Of a stretch of DNA of 64,000 nucleotides, positions 17,748-26,636 are shown in pieces. A program made the translations under genes and the position numbers. The stretch's first letter is position 1. The number at the start of each line of letters is the position of its first letter. Source of the DNA: DT-110 sp030148525 (lineage in GTDB: Bacteria; Bacteroidota; Bacteroidia; Chitinophagales; Saprospiraceae); the NCBI GenBank assembly GCA_965227445.1, contig OZ245751.1:806001-870000 (forward strand). Reading direction: 5' to 3'. The notes under the pieces were generated by a model. That model was not told the origin of the DNA. It worked only from the letters and a program-made list of their open reading frames with translations, and made no database searches.

Positions 17748-18620
17748 ATGATCCTGATACCCCAGCGATTATTTCAAGATCCCAACGTACGCGTCTTATG
17801 GCAGGCGGGAGAAGTGTGCATGTTGCACAAAGTGCTGCCGGAGCCATTATTCGACCGGGAGGGTTATATCTCACGCCATGCCATCAGTTTAGTTCTGGCC
17901 GGGGAGCAGCGTATTCGAACGTTTGAGGATGAACTCATCCGGGTGAAAGCAGGTGAGTTGGCCATCATACCACGGGGTATGTATTTCGTCAGTGATTTGC
18001 TGGCGGGGAACCGGCCTTTTGAGAGTCTCCTCTTCTATTTTGATGAAACCAACGTCCAACAGTTTTTGGCGAAAGCCACCGTTACCGATGCTCATCCACA
18101 GCAGTCACCGGGGTGTCTGGTATTGGGGGTGTCGTCCGCAGTAGCGCAAATGGTTGAACAGATGCGGGCCCTGTCCACCACCGAGCACAACCTGCCCGAT
18201 TCTTATCTGGACGTAAAGATCCAGGAGCTACTGCTGCTATTGCGTGCCCAGTCATCGGAGCAAGCGCTGACAGATGTGTTCATGCGCATGGCTGTACCCC
18301 GGCGGCGGCAATTGCGGCCCTTCATGGAACAGCACGCCCTGAAGCCCCTGAAGGTAGCCGACTACGCCTATTTGACCGGTCGCAGCGAATCGACCTTTCG
18401 GCGCGACTTCCGGGCGCAGTTTCGGGAATCTCCCCAACAATGGTTACGCGACCAGCGCTTGGACCGCGCAGCAACCTTGTTACAGACAGGTCAACATTCG
18501 GTTACGGAGGTGGCCCAACTGATCGGCTACGATAATACCTCCTACTTTATTCGTGCCTTTCGGCAAAAAGAGGGTCGAACGCCCCGTCAATACGCACAAT
18601 TATTCCAATCAACTAAATAA
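17748..18620 (+). CDS. AraC family transcriptional regulator
   Basis: A 290-residue regulator. The N-terminal 150 residues are a cupin-like sensing domain of the ExsA type (RVKAGELAIIPRGMYF, LLFYFDE). The C-terminal 100 residues hold the double helix-turn-helix: VADYAYLTGRSESTFRRDF for the first and VTEVAQLIGYDNTSYFIRAF for the second, then KEGRTPRQY. A dehydrogenase gene starts 9 bp downstream, so it probably controls or is expressed with that gene. The inducer is unknown. It is divergent from the amidohydrolase gene across a 199-bp gap. Confidence 0.88.
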   Translation: MILIPQRLFQDPNVRVLWQAGEVCMLHKVLPEPLFDREGYISRHAISLVLAGEQRIRTFEDELIRVKAGELAIIPRGMYFVSDLLAGNRPFESLLFYFDETNVQQFLAKATVTDAHPQQSPGCLVLGVSSAVAQMVEQMRALSTTEHNLPDSYLDVKIQELLLLLRAQSSEQALTDVFMRMAVPRRRQLRPFMEQHALKPLKVADYAYLTGRSESTFRRDFRAQFRESPQQWLRDQRLDRAATLLQTGQHSVTEVAQLIGYDNTSYFIRAFRQKEGRTPRQYAQLFQSTK

Positions 18621-18628
18621 GAAATACT

Positions 18629-19495
18629 ATGCACATCACCTTTATTGGCCTCGGCATCATGGGAAGCCGGATGGCCCGGAATCTCCTGTCTGCTGATCAC
18701 GAAATAACCGTTTTTAATCGTACTCCGGAACCTGCCCGGCTTTTGGCGGAAGCCGGAGCGAAAATGGCACCTACTGCGGCTGAAGCCGTCAGTAAGGCGG
18801 ATGTAGTCTTTAGTATGTTGGCCACTCCGGAAGTGGTTAACGACTTATTCCTGGCAGAAGAAGGCGCCCTGTCAGCCATGAAACCGGGGGCTATTTGGGC
18901 CGATTGCAGTACCGTCAATCCCTCTTTCAGCCGCCAGTGTGCGGACGCCGCTGCCGCCCGGAATCACCACTTTCTGGATACCCCGGTTGCCGGCACCAAA
19001 CCCCACGCCGAACAGGCCGAATTAGTCTTTTTTGTGGGTGGAGCGAAAGAACCACTAACGACCATCCAGCCGCTTCTCGATAAGATGGGCCGCAAGACGA
19101 TGCACATCGGAGAAGTGGGCCAGGGGGCATCGTTTAAAATGCTGGTCAATATCCTGCTGGCACAGTCCATGCTGATCTTTTCGGAAGCGGTTGTCCTGGG
19201 GGAGAAAATGGGCATCGATCGGTCCTTTTTGCTGGATACCCTGCCCAATCTGGTAGTATCGGCACCCTTTACCAAGGCCAAGGCTGAACTCATTCGCAAG
19301 GATGAGTACGACGTTCAGTTCCCGCTCGAGTGGATGCAGAAAGACCTGCATCTGGCAGCCGTTACGGCTTACGAACACCAGCAACCCCTGTATTTAGCGA
19401 ACCTGGCCAAAGAGGTATACGCTGAGGCTAACCGGGCCGGACTCGGGCGCCTCGATTTTGCCGCTATTCACCGGTTTCTGGAGGAACGGAACTAG
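18629..19495 (+). CDS. 3-hydroxyisobutyrate dehydrogenase-like NAD(P)-dependent oxidoreductase
   Basis: A 288-residue beta-hydroxyacid dehydrogenase. The N-terminal Rossmann fold opens with FIGLGIMGSRMARNL and NRTPEPA, the latter suggesting NADP preference. LDTPVAGTKPHAE is the substrate-binding motif, and the catalytic lysine is in GASFKMLVN. Relatives reduce succinic semialdehyde, glyoxylate or tartronate semialdehyde; this one resembles the GLYR-like branch, but the substrate is not settled by sequence. It lies 9 bp after the AraC regulator and is probably in its operon. A GNRA word lies at 18741. Confidence 0.85.
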   Translation: MHITFIGLGIMGSRMARNLLSADHEITVFNRTPEPARLLAEAGAKMAPTAAEAVSKADVVFSMLATPEVVNDLFLAEEGALSAMKPGAIWADCSTVNPSFSRQCADAAAARNHHFLDTPVAGTKPHAEQAELVFFVGGAKEPLTTIQPLLDKMGRKTMHIGEVGQGASFKMLVNILLAQSMLIFSEAVVLGEKMGIDRSFLLDTLPNLVVSAPFTKAKAELIRKDEYDVQFPLEWMQKDLHLAAVTAYEHQQPLYLANLAKEVYAEANRAGLGRLDFAAIHRFLEERN

Positions 19496-19647
19496 AAGGA
19501 CCACTGAATGCATGGGCATTTCCCTGATAGATGGGACGGACGGATATCAAGTCTTGGCCTAATTGAAGAGTGGGAGAAAGGGAGAATTGGTTTATCTCCT
19601 TTCATCCTTTCGATTTCTTACTGTGGTGCATCGCGTTTATACTTTTT

Positions 19648-19836
19648 ATTACAGACGGGTGCATTCTCTCCGGTCCAGGAGAGCCGTATACCAGCTGCTA
19701 AGGCCTTGGACCTTGGACCCTGGACCAAAAAGATGGACACCAGGGACCACAACCAGGTTTACCCGGGAGCAGGTGTGTTGGAGCAAAAAATTGCCTAGAC
19801 CCTAATTACAGACGGGTGCATTCTCTCCGGTCCAGG
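19648..19836. repeat. 32-bp direct repeat of a gene tail flanking a heptamer-bearing insert
   Basis: The 32 bases at 19805-19836 (beginning ATTACAGACGGGTGCATTCT) encode the C-terminus of the secreted protein on the minus strand. They are repeated exactly at 19648-19679. The 125-bp segment between the copies has heptamers CCTTGGA-CCTTGGA-CCCTGGA at 19704-19724 and an inverted TGGACC/CCAGGGACC. The rest of this 306-bp gap (19496-19647) shows no gene. Confidence 0.85.
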
Positions 19837-20698
19837 TGCGGAAATAGCGGTTGCCATTGAGGAAGGTTTTATCGCCTTCCCGGGTAAGTACATATTCGTA
19901 TACCTCTCCGGAGGTGAAATTCAATTGCAGCACCGGCTGGCCCTGGGCATTGGCGATCACGGTCCAGCGGCCGGCACCGCGATCCCGGTTATTGGCACTG
20001 CCACTGACATTGGGTACACTGACACTCATGTCGAATTTATCATTGTAGTTGAAAAAGCCCGCCGGACAAAGGTCGATCTTTTCCTCTTTGGAATAGCCGC
20101 CTCCCGACGTATAGTTGGGGTTAGAATAGTCGATGGAGGAGTAGGATTCCATATAGGTGAGGCGGGTGCCGGAAATGCGTTCCTTCCACTGGTCGACTAC
20201 CGGCGGCACGACGGGCTTGCGGAACTGCAGGCTCTGCCATACCTTTTTGGCGACAGCCGGATACTTCTCATCGTACATATTGGTCAGCGTAATGACCATG
20301 ATGGAGACACTTTGACCGTAGGGATTGTAAGCCCCGATAATGTATGCTTTGGCCTGTTGTTGCTCCAGTATCCCGGAGAATTCAGCACCAATGGCCTGAT
20401 CAGACAGGTTTTGGATCTTCCCACTCAATTGCAGGTTGGTGCCGGTGGCCTGGTCCACTACACCCGCCCGGGCCTCCTGGCGCATGGCATCCAGGGAAGC
20501 TACACTGGAAGGCATGACGAGAATCAGGCCGGGAATGGAATTACTCCCCATCATGTACACACCTTGCCCTTCCTGGCCCAGCCAGCCGTCGGGAATGGTG
20601 AAGGAGATACCAAGGGTGGGATAGTCTTTTTGTCCGGTTTCCTGAGCCGATAAGCTGATGGAAAGGAACAGAGCGAGGAAGATAGATAGGGAGCGCAT
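19802..20698 (-). CDS. secreted protein of unknown function
   Basis: A 298-residue protein with a signal peptide (MRSLSIFLALFLSISLSAQ). The frame stays open to 20764, but I start at the ATG at 20698 where the signal sequence begins. Residues about 25-175 resemble PsbP/DcrB-like exported domains (GISFTIPDGWLGQ), and about 190-298 form a compact beta-rich domain with GRWTVIANAQGQPVLQL and LNGNRYFRTW, seen at the C-termini of various Bacteroidota exported proteins. I do not recognise a function. The last 32 bases of the coding sequence are duplicated 157 bp downstream. Confidence 0.7.
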   Translation of the reverse strand: MRSLSIFLALFLSISLSAQETGQKDYPTLGISFTIPDGWLGQEGQGVYMMGSNSIPGLILVMPSSVASLDAMRQEARAGVVDQATGTNLQLSGKIQNLSDQAIGAEFSGILEQQQAKAYIIGAYNPYGQSVSIMVITLTNMYDEKYPAVAKKVWQSLQFRKPVVPPVVDQWKERISGTRLTYMESYSSIDYSNPNYTSGGGYSKEEKIDLCPAGFFNYNDKFDMSVSVPNVSGSANNRDRGAGRWTVIANAQGQPVLQLNFTSGEVYEYVLTREGDKTFLNGNRYFRTWTGENAPVCN

Positions 20699-20782
20699 AG
20701 TGTTATTCGGTTTTAGGGTAAGATACACTGCTTGTCTTAGCCCGGCCTCCCGGTTTTCCGCCATTCTGTGCGTACAAGCCCT

Positions 20783-21472
20783 TTAGTACACCACCAACAT
20801 ATAGCCTACACCCCGCTGGTTGGCTATTTCTAAATCGCTGGCTGATCTGAGGTATTTGCGCAAGCGGGAAATGAAGACGTCGAGGCTGCGGGAGTTCAAA
20901 AAGCCATCATCACCCCAGATACGCTCTAGCAGGTAGGTCTTGGGAACGACTTCCCCTTGTTGCTGAATCAGTAGCTGTAGTAATTCGGCTTCGCGAATGG
21001 TGAGTTGTACGGGGGGACTCGCTGTAAAGGTCAATTGCCGCCTCCGGGTGTCGAATACCGTTTCTCCGAGTTGAATGATCGTTTGGTCGTCGGCCTTTAG
21101 TGGTAGTAAGCGGCGGTCGGTGAGTAACACTTTTACCCGGACCAGCAATTCCTCCAGTCCGAAGGGCTTTTTCAGGTAGTCGTTGCCACCGGCTTCAAAA
21201 CCCCGAACTACATCCTTGGGGCGGGATTTGGCAGTCAGAAAGAGAATAGGGGTTCTGGTATCTTGTTTGCGCAAGTTCCTGGCAACGGAGAAACCGTCGC
21301 GTCCAGGCAGCATTACATCCAGGATGATCAGATCGGGACTTTGCTCGGCCCAGGCATCCAGGCCCGCCAGCCCATCGGCAACGGCGTGCACCTCGTACCC
21401 TTCCTGCTCTAAATTATCGTGTAATAGCATACGCAGAGAAGGTTCGTCTTCGACTAGCAGGATCTTAGGCAT
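20783..21472 (-). CDS. OmpR-family response regulator
   Basis: A 229-residue regulator. The receiver domain (1-120) has the acidic pocket VEDE, the phosphoacceptor D52 in LDVMLPGRDG, and K in LKKPF. The C-terminal winged helix (130-229) carries the OmpR-type IREAELLQLL and SLDVFISRLRKYL segments. Its start overlaps the end of the kinase gene by 8 bp, so the two are translationally coupled and form one two-component system. The stimulus is unknown. Confidence 0.92.
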   Translation of the reverse strand: MPKILLVEDEPSLRMLLHDNLEQEGYEVHAVADGLAGLDAWAEQSPDLIILDVMLPGRDGFSVARNLRKQDTRTPILFLTAKSRPKDVVRGFEAGGNDYLKKPFGLEELLVRVKVLLTDRRLLPLKADDQTIIQLGETVFDTRRRQLTFTASPPVQLTIREAELLQLLIQQQGEVVPKTYLLERIWGDDGFLNSRSLDVFISRLRKYLRSASDLEIANQRGVGYMLVVY

Positions 21473-22946
21473 GATTGGGTAGGTTTAGGGTGAAAACTGA
21501 TCCGCGTGGTTGGTTGGAAACAACCTCAATGTGGCCGTCGAGTGCTTCCACACATTTCTTCACGTGGTACAACCCAACTCCTAAGCCTTTAACCGAATAA
21601 TTGCGGTTCGTATCGGAAGAGCGGGTGAATTTATCAAAAATATAGGGGCGGTCAGCCGCTGGAATACCCCAGCCATCGTCCGCGATGGTAAGGGTGATAC
21701 CCGTGGGGGGTCCTTGCCAGTCTATTTGCAGATGCACACCATCGGCATCGGAGTATTTTAGGGCATTTTGCAGCAAATTTTCCAGGATGATGTCCAAAAG
21801 AGCGGGGTCGGTGACCAGGGTGGGTGCTGTCTTGTCCGGCCATTCAACGGTGATTGGCTTTGTACTTCGCATCTGTAAGCGCTCGGTATGCTTTCGCAAA
21901 AAAACGGGCAGGTCGATGGTTTCCCGCGACGTGTCGTTCTCCTGCCAACTCCGATTGAGCAGACGGTCGACCAAGTGGCTAAGTCGTTCCAGTTCAGTTT
22001 GGGCCACCGTCAGGTATTTTTGGTGTCGCTCCGAACTTGCCGGCAGGCGTTCCATGCTTTCGTGACTCATGCGTATGGCTGAGATGGGCGTTTGCAGTTC
22101 GTGGGTGACATTGTCAATGAAATCATCCTTGAGGTCAGACAGCTTTTTTTGACGTAGGATGGTGCGGAATAGCAGGAAAAAGCACCACACGGTCAGTCCG
22201 ATCACACCTAATGACCCCAGAATGGTGATCAAAGACCGGCGGACAATATCAAAGGCGGGATTATCAACCAGCAGGTAAACGGTCCAATCCCCATCGTTGA
22301 GTGAATAGGGTAGAGATTGGCTGCGGCGAATGGCCCCGGTCGGTACGGCGGGCGGCGCATCATCATCGGGGGCCCAGATTGTATGCATCGAAGCGGTGAT
22401 GCCCATACTTTCTGCCAGGGAATCCAGAACGCGGGAATAGTACGCGGAATCGACCGGGTAACGTTCCATGGATTGCTTGATGCGGGTTCCCAGGGTATCG
22501 GTCCAGTACATCACGACATTATTCGACAGATCTTCCCGGATTTGTTTTGCCATGCCCTTTTCAAAGCTGTTGCGGAGGGAGTCGGTCCAGATCAAAGGAG
22601 AGTCCCTCGTCTCTTTCAATGAAATGGAGGTATACAGATTGGGATCTCCCGGGTCTTTAAAATGAAAGGTCAAATACCCTTCGTTCGATTTGCCCAGTCG
22701 TATTTCAACGATGGTCGTATCCCGCAAGTCCTTCAGAAATCGGTTGGAAAGTGTATCCAAACGGTGTTCAAACTCGAGGTGTATTGCTTCGTGCAAAAGG
22801 CTATCGAGATCATTGGTGAAAACAACTTTCTTACGCTGGTAATCAGCAATGGATAAATACGTCTGTAATCCGAGCAGCATAGTCAGTGCCGCCAGCATAA
22901 TAATCAGCAGGATGCGAATTCGTCGTTGCATGGAGTATTTACCCAA
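21465..22946 (-). CDS. membrane sensor histidine kinase
   Basis: A 493-residue kinase with two membrane segments (about 7-29 and 235-258) bounding a periplasmic sensor domain of about 200 residues that I do not recognise. The HisKA domain has FIDNVTHELQTPISAIR with phosphoacceptor H282. The HATPase domain follows with the N-box (LENLLQNALKYSD), DDGWGIP and GLGVGLY boxes. It is the upstream gene of the pair with the OmpR regulator at 20783. A GNRA word lies at 21889. Confidence 0.92.
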   Translation of the reverse strand: MGKYSMQRRIRILLIIMLAALTMLLGLQTYLSIADYQRKKVVFTNDLDSLLHEAIHLEFEHRLDTLSNRFLKDLRDTTIVEIRLGKSNEGYLTFHFKDPGDPNLYTSISLKETRDSPLIWTDSLRNSFEKGMAKQIREDLSNNVVMYWTDTLGTRIKQSMERYPVDSAYYSRVLDSLAESMGITASMHTIWAPDDDAPPAVPTGAIRRSQSLPYSLNDGDWTVYLLVDNPAFDIVRRSLITILGSLGVIGLTVWCFFLLFRTILRQKKLSDLKDDFIDNVTHELQTPISAIRMSHESMERLPASSERHQKYLTVAQTELERLSHLVDRLLNRSWQENDTSRETIDLPVFLRKHTERLQMRSTKPITVEWPDKTAPTLVTDPALLDIILENLLQNALKYSDADGVHLQIDWQGPPTGITLTIADDGWGIPAADRPYIFDKFTRSSDTNRNYSVKGLGVGLYHVKKCVEALDGHIEVVSNQPRGSVFTLNLPNHA

Positions 22947-23075
22947 TGGTGCGGTACTAAAGTAGTGCCTTTACGGGCAGTGTGGAAGTGCTGTTAACAT
23001 ACTTTTACAGTGTCTTACACACGATAGCAGTCGGACCTTTGCTCACGCCTTAATTTGCATCAAAAATCAACGCAT

Positions 23076-24239
23076 ATGAGAACCATACTGATTCTATTGT
23101 TTTTTGGCGTAAGCCTGTGCGGGATGCAAGCACAGCAAAAGCTGGCCGTGGGCGATGCCCTTCCCGAACTGACTGTCCCCGTCGTAGGCGGGCTCGATGT
23201 GCAGGTCAATGCCTGGCAGGGACGAGTGGTCATCCTGGAGTTTTGGGAGCCCTGGTGTGGTCCATGCCTTAAAGGCCTCAGTCACCTGGCTGAATTGAAA
23301 AAGACCATCGGTAATGACCTGGAGGTAGTAGCTATTTCGCGGGAAAAGCCCGAGCGCATCAAATCTTTTATGGAAAATACGGGCCATCCATTCTGGTTTT
23401 CCGGATATCTGCCGGTCTTCGACAGCCTGTTTTCCCACCGGGTGATCCCACATTCCATTGTGGTATCTCCCAAGGGATCTGTTGCCGCGATTACGGCACC
23501 GGAGCATATTACCGAGTCCACGATCCGGGACTTATTAGCTGGTAAAGAGATTGGGTTACCCCTGAAGATGGATGTTCCCTGGAATCCGGAATTGACCATT
23601 TTTGCGCGCGATTCCACCGCAGACCGGGCCTTTGAAATTCAGCCCGCCCGTCCGGATGCGCCGACTTATTCCAAGTCGTACCCGAAGGGGCCTTTCCGTG
23701 ATCGGCGGCATACCTATATCAACTTTAAGATTCCCTACCTGTACCGGGAAGCGCTGCAGACGACGGTTTACCGCATGGACATTCCGGAGATGGTGGAACA
23801 GCAATATTGTGTAGACATTGTCGTCCCCAAAGATGCGGCCGACCAGTGGTCGCACGTAATGCTGGACTCCCTTGGCAATCATTTCGGGTGGCAAATTGAT
23901 ACCATTATGCAATCCATGGATGTGTGGGTGGTGAGTGAGGCTGAAGGAGGTATCCGGCTGGCTTCCGCCAAAAAGCAGTCACCCGCCGCGGCCAGTGGGG
24001 CCGGATTTTCCAGTGAAGGAGCCACCGTACAGGATTTTGCTGATTACCTGGAAGGGTTTGGCCTCGCGGGAATGCCGGTGATCAATGAAACGGGCAGCGG
24101 TGACCAACTATATGATATTGGATTCAGCTTTCAACCGGAGGATACATCGACCTTCTGGGCGGCTGTTAAGGAAATGGGGCTGAGCATTAAAAAAGAAGAG
24201 CGTACCATTCCCGTTTACCGGGTGCAACCGACTAATTAG
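23076..24239 (+). CDS. TlpA-like thioredoxin-fold protein with extra C-terminal domain
   Basis: A 387-residue exported protein with a signal peptide (MRTILILLFFGVSLCGMQAQ). Residues about 25-165 are a TlpA/AhpC-type thioredoxin fold with the redox pair WCGPC (C61, C64), expected to reduce disulfides in the periplasm. The C-terminal 200 residues are a second domain that resembles the DUF3738-like module fused to TlpA proteins in some phyla (PKDAADQWSHVMLDSLGNHF); its role is unknown. I start at 23076, where the signal peptide begins, not at the upstream ATG at 23055. A perfect terminator follows the gene. Confidence 0.78.
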   Translation: MRTILILLFFGVSLCGMQAQQKLAVGDALPELTVPVVGGLDVQVNAWQGRVVILEFWEPWCGPCLKGLSHLAELKKTIGNDLEVVAISREKPERIKSFMENTGHPFWFSGYLPVFDSLFSHRVIPHSIVVSPKGSVAAITAPEHITESTIRDLLAGKEIGLPLKMDVPWNPELTIFARDSTADRAFEIQPARPDAPTYSKSYPKGPFRDRRHTYINFKIPYLYREALQTTVYRMDIPEMVEQQYCVDIVVPKDAADQWSHVMLDSLGNHFGWQIDTIMQSMDVWVVSEAEGGIRLASAKKQSPAAASGAGFSSEGATVQDFADYLEGFGLAGMPVINETGSGDQLYDIGFSFQPEDTSTFWAAVKEMGLSIKKEERTIPVYRVQPTN

Positions 24240-24253
24240 TGGTGAAACTGTTG

Positions 24254-24285
24254 TTGTCCTGCCCTGTTCCGGGCAGGACAATTTT
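24254..24285 (+). terminator. intrinsic terminator of the TlpA-like gene
   Basis: A perfect 11-bp stem TTGTCCTGCCC/GGGCAGGACAA with a 6-base loop, followed by TTTT, 14 bases after the stop codon. Confidence 0.92.
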
Positions 24286-24317
24286 GGTATCTTGGGGGCA
24301 GCACTAACACCCTGCCT

Positions 24318-25400
24318 ATGCGCCTGAACAAAGCCCGCCTCGGACGGATTACCGTCGTCCTGATGTTGATCGGTATTTCCCTGCTCTTCTTCCAGATGAT
24401 CAGGGGCTTTTTAATGACCATTATTCTTACTGCAATTTTTAGCGGTATTATGTACCCCGTCTACAGTCGGTTCCTGCGGTGGACAAAAGGGAAGGAGGTG
24501 CTGAGTAGCCTGATTACCATTGGCTTGTTCATTTTGATCATCTTGATTCCGATCGGTACATTTATGACTATAGTCGTCGAACAAGCTATCAGTGCTGGCA
24601 ATGACTTGGTGCCGCTCATCCGAAAACGACTGGCCGATCCCGATTCGCTATTCGACGAACTGCAGCAATTGCCGATTGTGGATCAACTTTTTGCCAACGA
24701 AGAGGATCTGCTGAGCGCTCTGGAACAAGGCATCAATCAGATCAGCGGATTTGTGGTGAAAAGCGGCAGCACGATAACATCAGGCGTTGCGCAGGTAGCT
24801 TTCCAGACATTTATCTTTCTGTTTACCATGTACTACTTCCTGATCTACGGGAAATCGTACCTGGAAAGATTACTTTACTATATCCCTTTGGAGACCAATC
24901 AGGAACGCATTTTGCTCAATAAGTTCGTGGTAGTGACCCGGGCTACTTTAAAGGGCACCTTCGTGATCGGCATTATTCAGGGAGCATTAGGGGCGATAGC
25001 CATGACCATTGCCGGCATTTCCAATACCTTATTTTGGGGGGTGATCATGGCCGTAATGTCCATTATCCCGGCGGTCGGACCAGCCATTGTGTGGTTTCCG
25101 GCGGCTGTTTTCCTGATTGTCGGGGGGCACTACGTCCCGGGAATCGGACTGTTGGTTTTCGGGGGCGTCGTCATTGGGAATATTGATAACCTGCTCCGGC
25201 CACGCCTGGTCGGAAAAGACACTCAGCTTCCCGACCTCATGATCCTCTTCGGTACCCTGGGAGGGTTGGCCATGTTCGGCATGCCGGGCATCATTATCGG
25301 CCCCATCATCGCCGCTTTATTTAACACCATCTGGGAAATGTACGGAGAGACTTTTCGCGACGCCTTGCATCCGGTTACTTTGTTCGATGAAGAGGAGTAA
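24318..25400 (+). CDS. AI-2E family transporter (PerM-like membrane protein)
   Basis: A 360-residue membrane protein with about eight hydrophobic segments in the PerM/YdiK/TqsA arrangement: two N-terminal pairs, a soluble stretch (about 95-160), then a hydrophobic C-terminal half with the conserved GAIAMTIAG and PAVGPAIVWFPAA segments and DNLLRPRLVGK. Members export autoinducer-2 or act as ion antiporters; which applies here is not clear. Length is normal for the family. The stop codon lies three bases before a heptamer-repeat hairpin element. Confidence 0.85.
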   Translation: MRLNKARLGRITVVLMLIGISLLFFQMIRGFLMTIILTAIFSGIMYPVYSRFLRWTKGKEVLSSLITIGLFILIILIPIGTFMTIVVEQAISAGNDLVPLIRKRLADPDSLFDELQQLPIVDQLFANEEDLLSALEQGINQISGFVVKSGSTITSGVAQVAFQTFIFLFTMYYFLIYGKSYLERLLYYIPLETNQERILLNKFVVVTRATLKGTFVIGIIQGALGAIAMTIAGISNTLFWGVIMAVMSIIPAVGPAIVWFPAAVFLIVGGHYVPGIGLLVFGGVVIGNIDNLLRPRLVGKDTQLPDLMILFGTLGGLAMFGMPGIIIGPIIAALFNTIWEMYGETFRDALHPVTLFDEEE

Positions 25401-25403
25401 TCC

Positions 25404-25487
25404 AGGTATGAGGTTTGAGGTTTGGGGTTTGAGGTAACCTATAACCTAACCCCAAACCTCACACCTCACACCTCAAACCTGAAACCT
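25404..25487. repeat. heptamer-repeat hairpin element, copy 2
   Basis: The left arm has AGGTATGAGGTTTGAGGTTTGGGG, the centre GAGGTAACCTATAACC, and the right arm tandem CCTCAAA/CCTCACA heptamers ending CCTGAAACCT. It is the same design as 665-767 and 59004-59082. Its right edge abuts a 5'-truncated Uma2 gene, so the element marks a rearrangement or deletion junction. Confidence 0.82.
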
Positions 25488-25733
25488 GTCCTCTCCGGCT
25501 CAACCGAAGCACGTGATCGCGGCCCAAGATTTGTCGCCTACCGCACTATCGATAGCTTGCGGGAGTACGTATTGGTTGCACAGGATCAATATAAGATCGA
25601 AAGTTTCTACCGAAACGATGCGGGCGAATGGATTATCCGGGAGCCGGTGGAGGGGCTGGATAGTGTCTTTCCTTTTATCACCATGGATTTGGAACTGAAG
25701 CTAGAGGAAGTATATCAGGGAATAGAAGTTTAG
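25488..25733 (+). pseudogene. Uma2-family (DUF820) endonuclease fragment, C-terminal part only
   Basis: The translation from 25488 begins VLSGSTEARDRG and continues YRTIDSLREYVLVAQDQ to the stop at 25733. This is the C-terminal third of Uma2-type putative endonucleases, where the conserved EVLSxSTExxDRG motif normally lies mid-protein. The N-terminal half and its catalytic residues are missing; upstream sequence is the heptamer repeat. A frame starting at 25422 runs through the repeat but would give a nonsensical N-terminus. An intact family member of a different subtype is at 45699. Confidence 0.78.
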
Positions 25734-25754
25734 GGCAGCATCCGTTTTACTCCT

Positions 25755-26636
25755 TTAATTCACTTTCTCCACTGCGCCTGCCAGTTGGCTGCCCCGGCCT
25801 TCCTTCCACTGCGCATACGCGAGGGCCAGGGCCAGAAACGCACCAGCCACGACCGACATGGCACCGGCAATGGAGCCATCGATGAGCGCGGCGAGCGCAT
25901 AACCTAAAGCAGCCGATAATACACCAAACAAGACCGTCAGCCACAGCATGGGGACCAGCTTCTCGGTGAGCAGGTAAGCTGTTGCCGGCGGTACGATCAG
26001 GAAAGCGACTACCAGAATGGCACCTACCGACTCGAAGGAGACAACGGTGGTTATGGAGACCGCACTCATTAGCAGGTAATGCCAAAAGGCGGTACTGATG
26101 CCGATGGCGGCAGCGTATTCGGGATTAAACGTTGTGATCTCCAGGCCCCGGTATCCGACCACCACCAATGCGATGATCAACAGCATGGCGCCACCCGTGA
26201 TCCAAACCGGCCTGGGGCCCATGAGCAGACCATTACCGCTAATCCACATATCGAGCGGAACGTAGGCGATCTCACCGTACAACACGCAATCCTGGTCCAG
26301 GTCGACCTGACCGGTGTACAGGGATATTAGTATGATCCCCAACGCGAACAGCCAGGTAAAGGTAATACCGATCGAGGCATCCATTTGCAGTCGGGCCTTG
26401 CTGTAGAGCCATTCGATCATGAGGGTAGTGATCACGCCCAGGGCGGCAGCCCCTAATAGCATGGGAATCGTTTCCCGGGTTTCGGAAACCAGATAAGCCA
26501 GAACAATCCCGGGTAAAACGGCATGCGAGATAGCGTCGCCCACCATGGCCATTTTTCGAAGGATAAGGAACACACCCAGCAACCCGCAGGTAATGGCCAC
26601 CATGGAACCGGTCAGTATTATCCAGAATGCTTCCAT
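25755..26636 (-). CDS. metal ABC transporter permease (ZnuB/MntB type)
   Basis: A 293-residue inner-membrane permease of the ABC-3 family with about eight transmembrane segments. The family segment LRKMAMVGDAISHAVLPGI lies near the N-terminus and the conserved VGAILVVAFLIVPPATAYLL near residue 210. It imports Mn, Zn or Fe with the partners encoded upstream. Its ATG shares one base with the stop of the preceding permease gene, so translation is coupled. It is the last gene of the operon 29682 to 25755. Confidence 0.92.
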   Translation of the reverse strand: MEAFWIILTGSMVAITCGLLGVFLILRKMAMVGDAISHAVLPGIVLAYLVSETRETIPMLLGAAALGVITTLMIEWLYSKARLQMDASIGITFTWLFALGIILISLYTGQVDLDQDCVLYGEIAYVPLDMWISGNGLLMGPRPVWITGGAMLLIIALVVVGYRGLEITTFNPEYAAAIGISTAFWHYLLMSAVSITTVVSFESVGAILVVAFLIVPPATAYLLTEKLVPMLWLTVLFGVLSAALGYALAALIDGSIAGAMSVVAGAFLALALAYAQWKEGRGSQLAGAVEKVN

